Shown: positions 9,860-22,098, counted from the first letter of the stretch. The stretch is DNA of 64,000 nucleotides from Neostapfia colusana (GCA_030760725.1 JASWHV010000008.1:52737671-52801670); one strand, 5' to 3'. The notes: generated from the sequence alone by a model not told the origin. Made by a program: numbers and translations.

Positions 9860-12800
9860 TGTCACACCCGGTTTCTCGAAGAACAACCGAGTGAATACCA
9901 CATGTATGCCAGGATCATTCTCTCATACATGTGATGACAAATAGTAAAGCATCATTTATTACAAGCCAGGTGTCGAATATAAATAAGTCTTACATAGTAT
10001 ACGTCTCGATGGACGATAATAAGTTCATAACATGTAAATAAAACAGCAGCGGAATATAAATCTTGTGGGCTCCGTCACAGGCGTTGCCTGGGGGACTCCG
10101 TGAACCTAGAATCCTTCCTCGGGACCAAAGTCTTGGTCATTAAAAACCACATCATTCTCTTGACCTGAGCAGCAATATAAACCAACAGAAAAGCAAGTTT
10201 GAGTACCGTTGGTACTCAGCAAGTGTGGAAAAGTTATGTCATGCATGGCTAGAGCGAGGAGAGGTTGACTCATGGTTAAAGCACTACGCAATTAATACCT
10301 ATCACCTTAGCTTATTAAGCACCTACATTACTACACAGGTGAAATGGTCCCAATCTCCCAACCCATCATCAAAATCAAGTAACCATAACATCATATACAA
10401 TGTCAAGCTCCCCGCTTAACATCCTCAACTTCCAAATTCATCATCCTCTAATCATGAATAAGTCCAAGCCGCTTTTGACCGTGAGCACGGCTGTCATGAC
10501 AGTTTTGACTCTGCAGAGTTTGCACCACTGTACCCACATGTAGTGATTTCATCCCCCGTTGCCGGGTGGACTAAAAGAACCTCCATTATGCCAGTGGTCG
10601 CGAACCACATTCACACTTCCCAGGTGTGTAGCCAGGAGATCACTACGAGGCCTTTACAAAGGGATTCCCGACGAGCGTGGGCCCACTGAGGTTTCACCCC
10701 TAACAGCATACAAGAGGCTCCAACCCCGCTGCAGTATGGTAGTCCAGCTGACACCTACTCCCCGCACCATCCAACACACCCATACTACGCCGGGGATACA
10801 CCTAATTAATTGGCCAAGCTGCCCCATCTCAGCATATGGTTGGCACGGTAAAGCTAAGTTACATGCTCCATGAACCGGTCCTTAGGATCCAGGCAAGTAC
10901 TAAACACAAACCCGAGTCTCGTGCACCCAGCACTAGCCAAATCATCAACTTGCCTCGATCCCTACCTCTACATAACTCATAATATCTCATTCAAGAGTAA
11001 GGTAAATAGGTTGATGATCTCATATCCCACTTATCCCATTCTAAGCATGGCTAAGCATGAGTAATATGAATGAATGACATAATAAAATAAATCCCAACCC
11101 AAGCTACAAGGAAACAAGGTAATGCAATTCTAGGGAAACTTCCTAACATTGGTATCATATTCCAAATTGACCATGCAATTAAATTCTAACTACACATCCT
11201 ACTATAGGATCAAAGTGGTCAAGGACACTTGCCTTCTTCCTGCTGCTCTTGGAATGGAAAGTCTTGGTCTTGGAAGGGGAGAACTTGCTCTGGGGCAGGT
11301 TCCACTCATGCCAATACACATAGCAAAAGAAAGCAACAATTCATAAGCCATAGTTCACACTTTCACTCCTGCAAACTATACATACATACATATGAAAGTC
11401 ATTCACATTTCTAAGTGTTGTGGTTACCCTAGATGTGTTGATTTTAGGCCTACATGCACTTTTAAACACATATATATTATTTCTAACTTTTGTATTCAGA
11501 TTCCTATTTGCACTCTATATATGAATTTCCAATTTGAACAAATCCTTTATATTTGATTAATACACTTCTTAGCCACAAAGTTTGCATGAAAGGCAATTCC
11601 CTACTCCAAATAGGTTTTCAGATCTTCTACAAAATCCTAAATTGAATCTTTTGGATTTGGAGAACTCATTTATCATTTTCTAATTATGCATACTTATTTT
11701 CCTATATTTTTAGATTTATTTTCTATATCTAAAAGTGAACTTTATTATGAAAAATAGTAAGACACATCATCTAAACAGAATAGGTTCTGATCTAAAATGT
11801 TCAATAATATATTTTTGAACTTCCTCTCTGATGTGGAACAAATTAAATTTATTTTACTAGTTTTTAGAATTATTTCCTAGCCTAAAATGTGTCTCTAGGG
11901 AAAATAAAAATGAGCAACACTTAGGCAGATTTCATTTCAGCCTAAAATCTATTTTTAACTCATTCTAAAGTTTTCCAAGTGCTAGGAGAGTTTAAATTTG
12001 AATTTGCACATGTGTTTGCCTTACCTTTTAAATTTAAATCCCAGTCACATATTCAAATTTCTGAATTTAATATCATATTGGTTCAAAAAGGTAAATCCAC
12101 CGTACTGCAGGGTCTAATTTACTATTTCCTAAATTTCCAGGGGTCTAACTACACATAACAGAGGGGGTTTCCTAATTTTTATTAAGTCCAGGGGCTAAAA
12201 CTGATTTTTAAATGAATTTACACGAATTTTTGAAGGTCTAGGGGCTAGATCAGAAGTTTCCGGGGCTAGCTCGTGTTTTCCGAAATCCCCGGGGGGTAGC
12301 GCGTAAGAATCCCGGCCTTTATAACATGGGGCTGATGTGGACCGTCCGATTTAAAACAGACGACTCAGATTAGATCGCCGAACCGGTACGCGTCGGTTTT
12401 ATTTCTACCGTGCGATTTAAAATAGACGGCCCCCAAGGGGCCACGTCACCCTGGCCGGAGCCAGCCCGCGCGCGTGGCGGCGGGGGCTGCGATCTCGCCG
12501 GCGCAGCTTCGGTTCCTTGCCGCTATACGTTAAAACTTGCAGTTTTTCACACGGATCGACTGCGGAGGGGTAGGGGAGCTCACCTAGGGGTTTCTCGGGC
12601 TTGGGGAGGTCGGAATTCGGCTCTGCGACGACGATGGTTGAAGCTGCTCCTCGGTGCTCGTCGGAACCGATGCTAAGGCGCGAAACTTGTCGCTTCCTTC
12701 ACGTGCAGGGCTCCCTGGAGGCGGTGGAGCACGGCGAGCTCGTTAGTCCAACGAAAAACGAAGAGATCCGAAGGTTTTTCGGTGAGGGATGATCGGTTCT

Positions 12801-13273
12801 CACCGGAGAGAAAGGTGGAGCGGCGCTGGGGAATTCGGCGAGTTTCCTTGCGTGAATTGCACGAGGAGAGGCGGCGTTGGGTCAGTTTAGATAAGTAGCA
12901 TCACCCAGGGCCGAAGATCAGGGCTGCGAGCGCGGGGTTCGGGAGGGTGGTTGCGATCGGGCGCGCGAGAGAGAGACGGGGCCGTTGGGGGCGCGCGGGG
13001 AGAGGGATGACACGCGGGCCCTGCGTGTCAGTGAGAGGGAGAGAGGGGGCGCGGGTTTGGGCTGGCGCGGGGGGGGGGGGGGGGGGGGTGGGGTCTTGGG
13101 CCGGCTGGCGGGTTTCGGCCCACTGGCCGGTTTCGGGTTTCTTTTTCTTTTTTCCTTTTCTTTTTCTGTTTTGATTTGAATTTGAATTCCAGTTTGAATT
13201 TGAATTTCTGCACCACATGCAATACGTCCAAAAAATTTTAAATTCCCCTCTTTAACGGTTTTGGGGTGTTACA
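9860..13273 (-). repeat. 5' LTR of copy A
   Basis: 3414 bp with TG...CA ends. In element sense the right third is GC-rich promoter and early leader, with a near-palindrome about 13004-13030, a TATA-like ATGCTACTTATCT near 12890-12903 and a splice-donor-like CTAGGTGAGCTCC at about 12573-12590. The remainder (about 10900-12330) is AT-rich leader. Frames inside it, including a 104-aa one at 10559-10873, are antisense to the element and are not genes. A poly-G run is at 13070-13088. Confidence 0.93.
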
Positions 13274-13850
13274 TTCCGGCCACACCTGCCGTAGAAGTAC
13301 GACGGAAGCGTCAACCCTGCAGAGTTCCTGCAGATCTACTCTACTGCCATCCTCGCGGCAGGAGGGGATGAGGCCGTCATGGCCAACTACTTCCCCGTCG
13401 CCTTGACCGACCCGGCACGGTCATGGTTCATGAATCTGCCCCAGGGTTCCATAACTTCCTGGGGGGATCTATGCCGACAGTTCACATCGAACTTCAGCAG
13501 CTCATACACGCGTCCCGGCATAGAGCTGGACCTCCACGCCATGCGGCAGCAACCGGGGGAATCACTGCGCTCCTTCATCCAGCGATTCTCCCAGGTACGG
13601 AACACCATCCCACACATCCCGAATGCATCAGTTGTGGTTGCATTTTGATAGGGTGTTAGGGACAAGAAGGTGCTCGAGAAGTTGGCCACCAGGGAGGTGT
13701 GAGACGTCTGGGAGCTCTTTAGTCTTGCGGACAAGTGCGCCAGAGCAGCAAAAGGGCGTAACTGGCACTTACAACCAGCCTCCGAAGCAGGAGGGCAGCC
13801 TAGAGCTGGCGGAGCTCGGGGGCCGCGCCCTGAAAAGAGGCCACGGCAGT
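13274..13850 (+). pseudogene. Family D gag fragment
   Basis: Reads KYDGSVNPAEFLQIYSTAIL, then DEAVMANYFPVALTDPARSW, then a block around GESLRSFIQRFSQVRNTIP, a stop pair after VVVAF, then KKVLEKLATREV and ELFSLADKCARAAKGRNWH. This is a retrotransposon gag domain. It is truncated at its start by copy A. The same blocks appear in E gag. The zinc knuckle, protease and reverse transcriptase that should follow are missing. Confidence 0.85.
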
Positions 13851-13857
13851 CACCCGA

Positions 13858-15076
13858 CGATGGTGACCGAGCTAGACTCCCCACCACGTCATGCAGTCAA
13901 GAGCCAAGCACTGGCTGACTTCATGGCCGAGTGGGCGCCATCTCCAAGCAACCCAGGGGGCCCTGAAGGTGGAGAACTGGAGCTCCGGGCACCGGTCTTC
14001 ACCAAGCCTCATTAGACACTCTACTTCGACGGCTCCTCGCGGCAGCAGGAGGCTAGAGCCGCCGTACCGCTCCTCATGCCAACGGGGGAGCAGTCCAGGT
14101 ACATGGTGGGCCCCAACTTCAAGGCAACCAACAACATGGCCTTGGACCTGTGCCATGTACCACGCGCCGACAACACCGTCGCCAACGACCTGTCAGCGAA
14201 GGCCTCCACCAGAGCCCCGGTGCCTGAAGGAGCCTTTGAAAGGACGTTGTCGCGACCCACAGCCCGGCCTGCCGAACTGGGCGAAGGGGGAGAGACCAGC
14301 ACTTCGAAGCTAGCGGTCCCGACGGCCCTACAGCCATGGTGCCAACCAAGGATCGTATGCGCCATGGGGACTCCGTGCTACCCAACGCCCAAGATCCAGA
14401 AGCTCAAGTAGCCCCGACGCATGGACCATGGAGGTCCAGGACTACTTGAAAGATAACATCCTTTCTGATGAATGTGCATCTATTGAACGGATTGTGCGGA
14501 TGGCTAAGAGCTACACGCTGGTATCTCTACCGACGTGGCACCAACGACATCCATTTACGGAGCATAACCCAGGAGGAAGGCTGTGACCTACTCGCAAGAA
14601 TTCACGGAGGCGAGTGCGGGAAACGCGCATCTTCTCCCACGATGGTCAGTAGAGCCTCCTCGACGCCGTCAAGCCGGTTAAGAGATGCAAGGCGTGCCAG
14701 TTCCATGCCAAGCAGATCCACACATCGGTGCAGACGCTGCACCCAGATCCATCAGGGGATACAGGTTCCTCTACGTCGGGGGCCAGCTAGACATCCACGA
14801 GCCGGGTCACGGGAAATACCCTTCTTCATGGTATGCGGGGCCGAAGCCGTGCTTCTCCCGGAGATCACCAAGAAGACCCCCCGTGTTCGAGCGTACGATG
14901 AAACCACGCAGGACCTGCTCCTGCATGAGGACATCTACCTCGTCGACGAGGCAAGATGGCAAGCAACGCTCCGTAACACACGGTACCGGCAGGCGCTCCG
15001 GTGTCACCACCAGAGGTCCATGCATGGGAGCTCAAGTCAGGCGCTCCGGCGCTATCTCCGTGAATTCTACCCTTAG
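13858..15076 (+). pseudogene. Family D RNase H and integrase remnants
   Basis: Immediately after gag the frame resumes at an RNase H-type region (SQALADFMAEW, then LYFDGSS and QSRYMVGPNFKATNNMA, then PRADNTVANDLSAKA), so about 1.5-2 kb of gag end, protease and reverse transcriptase has been deleted. Integrase pieces follow: a zinc-finger-like CKACQFHAKQIH block around 14680-14720 and the core end PFFMVCGAEAVLLPEIT with PRVRAYDE around 14815-14910. Frames shift repeatedly. No catalytic set survives. Confidence 0.8.
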
Positions 15077-15820
15077 AGCAGTGGTAGGACAGGTTTATTC
15101 TTTCTGTAACAGATCCCATAGAGTTCAGGAGCAGCGCTCGGAGCAACTAAGCCCCAGGGGGTGGTCCAGGACTCCGTCCGGCTTAGCCTGGTCCTGTACC
15201 CTAAGCGCGTAGGCCTTGCCCCCGTTTATAATGGGGCGGGTCGTTGCCTCCATGTACGGCCTGTTTTCCTCCTATGGATTTATATGAATGAAAAGAACCA
15301 TGTCCTACCACGCTTACTTATGTGTTCATTTAAATTACACATTAATTTTTATGATCACCTCCCCATACTCAAGACATTGTACGCCCATCGTACACTCGAC
15401 TCTCCTTTCCCACTCTCGTGCCTAGTCGGCATTTGCCATCCTGTCGAAGGCGATTGTGCTTGAGTTACCTCTCGGACCTCCCCTGTTAGGGTACTCTGAC
15501 GCCAGTTGGTCTCCTCCAGGAAAAGACCTACGCCAGAGCGGGAGGTCCAGGAGCCTGCTTTGCCTTGTCCTGCAACCAAAGCGTGAGCACTCTGCCTCCC
15601 AGCGCTACGGTCTAAGTACTAGGGGCTGGACGGTTACACCCCGACCAAGGAGGGAGCCGGGCCTCCGGTACCAAGTGCACTAGATTGCCCAAGCCCCGTA
15701 TACCGTCCCAGGACTGTAAGCCAAATAAGACTAAGAGACAGGGCAGGGAGGACCTCTGAGCAGAATTACCGTTTTCCTACTCTTGTGCAGGACCTCCTGA
15801 GAGGCCTCTCGGACCTCACC
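15077..15820 (+). other. Family D 3' noncoding block
   Basis: About 740 bp without a gene between integrase and the tandem array. Parts (about 15585-15715, CAGCGCTACGG ... CCCAAGCCCCGTA) match the minus strand of E near 57910-58010, which shows it is an old shared piece of the family. I see no coding potential. Confidence 0.65.
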
Positions 15821-17190
15821 CCCTCCGCAGGGGTGAGCTCTGAAGCCGGACCTTGCCCTCTCCTTAGAGGCGAGCTCCGAAGCCAGACCTCGCCCCCTCA
15901 GCAGGGTGAGCTCTGAAGCCCGACATCACCCCCTCCGCAGGGGTGAGCTCCGAAGCCGGACCTCGCCCTCTCCTCATAGGCGAGCTCCGAAGCCGGACCT
16001 CACCCTCTCCTCAGAGGTGAGCTCCGAAGCCGGACCTCGCCCCCTTAGCAGGGGTGAGCTCTGAAGTCGGACATCTCCCCTCTCCTCAGAGGCGAGCTCC
16101 GATGCCGAACCTCTCACCCCCTCAGCAGGGGGAGCTCTGAAGCCGTACATCACCCCCTCCGCAGGGGTGAGCTCAAAAACCGGACATCACCCCCTCCGCA
16201 GGGGTGAGCTCTGAAGTCGGACCTCGCCCTCTCCTCAGAGGCGAGCTCCGAATCCGGACCTCGCCCTCTCCTTAGAGGCGAGCTCCGATGCCAGACATCT
16301 CCCCTCTCCTCAGAGGTGAGCTCCGATGCCGGACGTTGCCCTCTCTTCAGAGGCGAGCTCCAAAGCCGGACATCACCCCCTCCGCAGGGGTGAGCTCCGA
16401 AGCCGGACATCACCCCCTCCGTAGGGGTGAGCTCCGAAGCCGGACCTCGCCCTCTCCTCAGAGGCGAGCTCCAAAGACGGACCTCGCCCTCTCCTCAGAG
16501 GCGAGCTCCGAAGCCGGACCTCGCCCCCTAGGTAGGGGTGAGCTCCAAAGCCGGACATCTCCCCTCTCCTTAGAGGCGAGCTCTGATGCCGGACCTCTCA
16601 CCCCCTCAGCAGTGGTGAGCTCCGAAGCCGGACATCACCCCCTCTGCAGGGATGAGCTCCGAAGCCGGACATCACCCCCTCCGCAGGGGTGAGCTCCGAA
16701 GCCGGACATCACCCCCTCTGCAGGGATGAGCTCCGAAGCCGGACCTCGCCCTCTCCTCAGAGGCGAGCTCGGAAGCCGGACCTCACCCTCTTCTCAGAGG
16801 CGAGCTCCGATGCCGGACCTCGCCCTCTCTTCAAAGGCGAGCTCCGATGCCGGACATCTCGCCCTCTCCTCAGAGACGAGCTCCGATGCCGGACATCTCC
16901 CCTCTACTCGGAGGCGAGCTCCGATGCTGGACCTCACCCCCTCTACAGGGCTGAGCTCCGATGCCGGACCTCACCCCCTCCACAGGGATGAGCTCCGATG
17001 TCGGGCGTCTCCCCCTCCGCAGGGCTGAGCTCCGATGCTGGATGTCTCCCCCTCCGCAGGGCTGATCTCTGATGTCGGACGTCTCCCCCTCCGCAGGGCT
17101 GAGTTCCGATGCCGGGCCTCACCCCCTCCGCAGGGTTGAGCACCGATGCTGGACCTCACCCCCTCCGCGGGGCTGAGCTCCGAAGCCGAT
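15820..17190. repeat. 37-bp tandem array with hairpin units (about 37 copies)
   Basis: A head-to-tail array of a 37-bp unit built from GAGCTCCGAAGCCGGAC plus a variable arm. Each unit contains an inverted repeat: most have either CTCACCCC ... GGGGTGAG or CTCGCC ... GGCGAG around a short loop. The array lies in the internal 3' noncoding part of D, just before the LTR, so it would be in the element RNA. Unit length is not a multiple of three and the frames across it change with each unit, so it is not coding. Confidence 0.9.
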
Positions 17191-17300
17191 GAGACCCTAC
17201 AAGCACAGGGAACACTCAAGAAAAGAAAGTGTGCGGGGTAGAAAAGGAGAAGGCCCCACCCCGGGATCGTTATCTCCCCCGAGGTGGGCCCGAGGGCCAC

Positions 17301-17542
17301 TGTCGGTACTCTCAATACCGGGTATTTCCGCGCATAGGAGAAAACCACCTAAGGACCTCGCCCCCTCCTCAAGGGTGAGCTCCGAAGGCGCCACGTGTCC
17401 AGCAGGGCTGGGCCTCCCCTCTCCTCAGAGGCGAGCCCTGGGCCTGCCATGTGGCCAGCAGAGCCGGACCTCACCCCCTCCGCCAGGGTGAGCTCCGAAG
17501 GCGCGACGTGTCCAGCAGGGTCAGGCCTCCCCTCTCCTCAGA
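17301..17542 (+). repeat. Family D 3' LTR, segment 1
   Basis: Starts TGTCGGTACTCTC directly after GGGCCCGAGGGCCAC. I chose this start because element E has the mirror start TGTCGGTTTCC at 61953 and because the LTR end is CGACA. From about 17347 it contains a GC-rich repeat with a unit of about 113 bp. It stops at copy B, inserted after TCAGA (17538-17542). Confidence 0.8.
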
Positions 17543-20500
17543 TGTAACACCCCAAAACCTGCTAAAGAGGGGAATTTAAATTTTTTTGGACGTATTGCAT
17601 GTGGAGCAGAAATTCAAATTCAAACTGGAATTCAAATTCAAATCAAAACAGAAAAGAAAAGGAAAAAGAAAAAGAAAAATCCAACCGGCCAGTGGGCCGA
17701 AACCCACCAGCCGGCCCAGTCCCTCGCGCCAGCCCGAACCCGCGTCCCCTCTCTCCCCCTCCCACTGACACGCGGGGCCCGCGTGTCATCTCCTACCCCG
17801 CGCGCCCCCTATGGCCGGACTCTTCCTTCGCGCCGATCACACCCGACGCTCCCAAATTCCTCGCGCTCGACCCAATCCCGAATTCCTCACGCCGGCCTGC
17901 TCGATCGCAACAAACCCCCGCGCCCACGGCCTTGATAAAAACAGATCAACCCGCCGCCCTCCCCTCGCACGAGCAGTTTTCTCCCGGTGAGCGCCGCCGC
18001 CGTTGAGCTCGGAATTCCCCAAGAGCGTCGTCGTCTCCCTCTGTCAAACCGATCTCGTGACCCCGCAGCACCGCGCACAAGCTGTAGACACCGACCCTGT
18101 TGGGAAACACCGCCGGAAACGACCATCCCGACGCTCGCCGGTGAGCACCGTCGCCGCTCGCCGGTGAAACTTCCGAATTACACGGTTCCGATCCATCCTA
18201 ATCATCGGTGTGCCATCTCTAGACCCCAGTGAAGCTTCACGAACCGAGAACTCGAAGGGATCACTGCCCCAACGGCCACTTCAACGAGCACAGCAAGCGC
18301 CGCCACCTGTCCTCGTCGCCGACCGGGTTCCGAGTCCTTCAGGCCTAAGAAATTAGCCTAGGTGAGCTCCCCTACCTCCCCTCTGCCGTTTGCTACCAAA
18401 AGGGGGGATGTTAGCGTCTGTAGACGAAGATCCTCGACCTCGCCGGTGAAATCGTGCCTCTGCCGCCGTGCGCCGCCGCGTGCGGGCTGGCTCCGGCCAG
18501 GGCGACGTGGCCCCTTGAGGGCCGTCTATTTTAAATCGCATGGTAGAAATAAAACCCGCGCATACCGGTTCGGCGATCTAATCTGAGCCGTCTGTTTTAA
18601 ATCGGACGGTCCACGTCAGCCCCGCGTTATAAAGGTCAGGATTCTTACGCGCTACCCCCTGGGGATCTCTAAAAACACGAGCTAGCCCCGGAAACTTTTG
18701 ATCTAGCCCCTGGAACTTTAGAAATTCGTGTAAATTCATTTAAAAATCAGTTTTAGCCCCTGGACTTAATAAAAATTAGGAAAATCCCTCTGTTATGTGT
18801 AGTTAGACCCCTGGAAATTTATGAAATAGCAAATTAGACCCTGCAGTAGGGTGGATTTACCTTTTTGACCCTATATGATATTAAATTCAGAAAAATTTGA
18901 ATATGTAACTAGGATTTAAATTTAAAAGGTAAGGCAAACACATGTGCAAATTCAAATTTAAACTCTCCTAGCACTTGGAAAACTTTAGAATGAGTTAAAA
19001 ATAGATTTTAGGCTGAAATGAAATCTGTCTAATTGTTGTTCATATTTATTAGTTCTAGAAACACATTTTTAGGCTAGGAAATAATTCTGAAAACTGATAA
19101 AATAAATTTAAATTAGTTCACATCAGAGGAGAAGTTCAAAAATATATTTTTTAATATTTTAGATCAGAACCTATTCTGTTTAGATGATATGTTCTACTAT
19201 TTAATATTAAAACTCACTTTTAGGCATAGAAAATAAATCTGAAAATATAGGAAAATAGTTATGCATAATTAGAAAATGATAAATGAGGACTCCAAATCCG
19301 AAAACTTCAGTTTAGGATTTGGTAGAAGATCTGAAAACCTATTTGAAGTAGGAAATTATCTTTCATACACACTTGTGGCTAAAAAGTGTATTAATTAAAT
19401 ATAGAGAATTTGTTCAAATTGGAAATTCCTATATAGTGTACAAATGGAAATCTGACTATAAAAGTTAGAAATAATATATAAATATTTAAAAGTGTATGTA
19501 GGCATAAAATCAACACATCTAGCGTAACCACAACACTTAAACATGTGAATGATTTTCTTATGTATGTGTGGTTTGCATGAGTGAAAGTGTGGACTATGGC
19601 TTATGGATTGTTGTTTTCTTTTGCTATGTATATTGGCATGAGTAGAACCTACCCTAGAGCAAGTTCTCCCCTTCCAAGACCAAGACTTTCCATTCTTAGA
19701 GCAGCAGAAAGAAGGTAAGTGTCCTTGATCACTTTGATCCTATGCTAGGATGTGTAGATAGAATTATTTGCATTGTCAATTGAAATATGAAACCCATGCT
19801 AGGAAGTTTCCCTAGAATTGCATTACCTTGTTTCCTTGTAGCTTGGGTTGGGATCTATTTTATCATGTCATTTATTTATATGCTTATGCTTAGCCATGCT
19901 TAGAATGGGATATTGGGATATGAGATCATCAATTTATTTACCTTACTTTTGAATAAGATATTATGAGTTATGTAGAGGTAGGGATCGAGGCAAGTTGGAT
20001 GATTTGGTTGGTGCTGGGTGCACGAGACTCGGGTTTGTGTTTAGTACTTACCTGGATCCTAAGAACCGGTTCATGGGGCATGTAACCTGGCTTTACCGTG
20101 CCAACCACATGCTGAGATTGGGCAGCTTGGCCAATTAATTAGGTGTATCCCCGGCGTAGTATGGGTGTGTTGGATGGTGCGGGGAATAGGTGTCAGCTGG
20201 ACTACCATATAAACCGCAAGGCTCAAGAGGGGGCCACTGCAGCAGGGTTGGAGCCTCTTGTATGCTGTTAGGGGTGAAACCTCAGTGGGCCCACGCTCGT
20301 CGGGAATCCCTTTGTAAAGGCTTTGTAGTGATCTCCTGGCTACACACCTGGGAAGTGTGAATGTGGTTCGCGGCCACTGGCATAATGGAGGTTCTCTTAG
20401 TCCACCCGGCAGCAGGGGATGAAATCACTACATGTGGATACAGTGGTGCAAACTCTGCAGAGTCAAAACTGTCATGACAGCCGCACTCACGGTGAAGAGC

Positions 20501-21110
20501 GGCTTGGACTTATTCATGATTAGAGGATGATGGATTGGGAAGTTGAGGATGTTAAGCGGGAAGCTTAACATTGGAAATGAGACTATGCTTACTTGATATT
20601 GATGATGGGTTGAGGGATTGAGACCATTTCACCTGTGTAGTAATGTAGGTGCTTAATAAGCTAAGGTGATAGGTATTAATTGCGTAGTGCTTTAACCATG
20701 AGTTCAACCTTTCCTTGCTTTAGTCATGCATGACATAACTTTCCCACACTTGCTGAGTACCCACGGTACTCAAACTTGCTTTTCTATTGGTTTATATTGC
20801 TGCTCAGGTCATGAGAATGATGTGGTGTTTAATGACCAAGACTTTGGCCCCGAGGAAGGATTCTAGGTTCACGGAGTCCCCCGGGCAACGCCTGTGACGA
20901 AGCCCGCAAGATTTATATTCCGCTGCTGTTTTATTTACATATTATGAACTTATTGTCGTCCATCGAGACGTATGCTATGTAAGACTTATTTACATTCGAC
21001 ACCTACCTTGTAATAAATGATGCTTCACTATTTGTCATCACATATAGAAAATGATCCTGGCATACATGTGATATTCACTCGGTTGTTCTTCAGAGAAACC
21101 GGGTGTGACA
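17543..21110 (+). repeat. 5' LTR of copy B
   Basis: 3568 bp. It begins TGTAACACCCC, has an A-rich block (17640-17690), a 23-bp palindrome (17766-17788), a TATA-like TTGATAAAAAC near 17932, and a GC-rich stretch to about 18660. A splice-donor-like CTAG/GTGAGC is at 18361-18367. From about 18660 the sequence is AT-rich leader with a second donor-like GTAAGT (19715-19720) and an acceptor-like TATATTGCTGCTCAG ending 20807. The rest to 21110 is shared with all LTRs of the family. It contains no gene. Confidence 0.94.
17766..17788. promoter_or_regulatory. 23-bp palindrome in chromovirus U3
   Basis: Perfect 11-bp arms TGACACGCGGG and CCCGCGTGTCA around one base, about 150 bp upstream of the TATA-like box. 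The 3' LTR copy (about 25548-25570) has one mismatch and the left LTR of A keeps it intact. It is a candidate factor-binding site; I cannot name the factor. Confidence 0.6.
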
Positions 21111-21114
21111 GAAG

Positions 21115-21126
21115 TGGTATCAGAGC
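21115..21126 (+). other. Primer binding site, copy B (tRNA iMet)
   Basis: TGGTATCAGAGC, four bases after the LTR end (GAAG spacer), complementary to the 3' end of initiator tRNA-Met. Confidence 0.93.
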
Positions 21127-21327
21127 CAAGGTTGCCCGTAGGAACGTGGACCTAAGTAGGAATGGACGTGTTTAAGGACCCTATTTTCTTAAAAACTATT
21201 TTACAAAAATGTGGGTTGAAGGTGTTATTTAATGGGGTCACTTTATTCATCTTACCCGAACTTTTATTTAAAATATGATTTTTATTTAAATCTTATCTAG
21301 CTTAGTTTTAAATGCTTTATGTTTTAG

Positions 21328-22098
21328 ATGGTTCGCATGATCCGCACCGCCCGCAAGTCCACCAGAGGGAGAGTTCCGGTGGTTGCCCTTGCCTTGAGAG
21401 AGGAGAACCGTCCAGTGACGTACCACTCCTACGGATTGGCAGTAGGAGGCTTGTTGCGCTGTCTACGGCGTATGCTCCACGCTGCCGACAATACGGGCAA
21501 GCTAATCATACACTACAGCTCCACCCGGACCATCCGTGAGAAGTGGGAAGAATGGAGTTCAGAAATGAGGATTATCCATGAAAATAAGCTGCTCAAGATC
21601 CACCGCTCTCCAGCTTGTCGGGTGACACAGGTCGATGCTGAGAAGGATGTCACCTGGGAGGCCATCACATGCCAGAGTCACATCAACCATCGCCACCTGG
21701 ACAGGACTGAGTACATGTATGTCCTCCAACGTGAGAGTGGTACAGCAGAGTACAAGTACCCGCCAGTGCAGCAGGGGACTTCCCATGAGCACATGGACCT
21801 GTGCTTGGAGGATGCTGCTATGCTCAGCACTCGACTGCAGGAGTGTTAGCAGGAGCTTCAGGATGTTCGTGACACCCTGAAGGAGACTGAGGCATTGCTT
21901 TGCGCCAGCTTGAGGGCGAGAGAAAGAGGAGATGGGAATGAACTGTGTGTCACCGTGAATGACACGTGGACTCCTGACTCCCCAGACCGCCGGGCGAGCA
22001 GGCGTCGCTGCACTTCTCCACCAGCAGCTTCCCCACCCAAAGCGGAGTCAGAGGGCAACTGCAATAATGAGGAAGATCTCGAGGATCCAGCTCAGTGA
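21328..22098 (+). pseudogene. ORF0 of copy B, one amber codon
   Basis: Begins MVRMIRTARKSTRGRVP, directly after GTTTTAG. It is collinear with ORF0 of A and C over its whole length and ends EEDLEDPAQ. A TAG at 21847-21849 replaces the glutamine of copy C (LQECQQELQ), consistent with a C-to-T change. One glycine of the H3-like core is arginine here (TARKSTRG, 21346-21369). The coiled-coil region follows the stop. Gag starts 339 bp downstream in the same frame. Confidence 0.82.

Larger units (their letters stand above)
1..13273 (-). mobile_element. Ty3/gypsy chromovirus (Tekay/Del-like), copy A, left end outside window
   Basis: The element reads right to left: 5' LTR 9860-13273, tRNA primer site 9844-9855, ORF0, gag-pol, polypurine tract 607-619, then 605 bp of the 3' LTR before the window edge. 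The LTR ends are TGTAACACC and GGTGTGACA in element sense. Positions 1-605 match 12634-13273 closely, which identifies them as the paired LTR. The right flank is TTCCG; the matching duplication would be outside the window. The clade call rests on the integrase C-terminal chromodomain, the iMet primer site and the gag-PR-RT-RH-IN order. Coding regions carry several stops and frameshifts, and a solo LTR interrupts integrase. The element is inserted in gag of family D. Confidence 0.93.

Noticed and set aside
15456..15800. Family D LTR starting before the 37-bp array
   Set aside because: No TGTCG start there that matches E; the start at 17301 aligns with E and gives a 1.2-kb LTR close to the 1.3-kb LTR of E.
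16288..16991. Open frames of 100-134 codons in the GC array
   Set aside because: They follow the 37-bp repeat, which changes frame each unit; no start context or family match. Repeat shadows.
15820..17190. CRISPR-like array
   Set aside because: Units are contiguous with no unique spacers, and the context is a plant retrotransposon.
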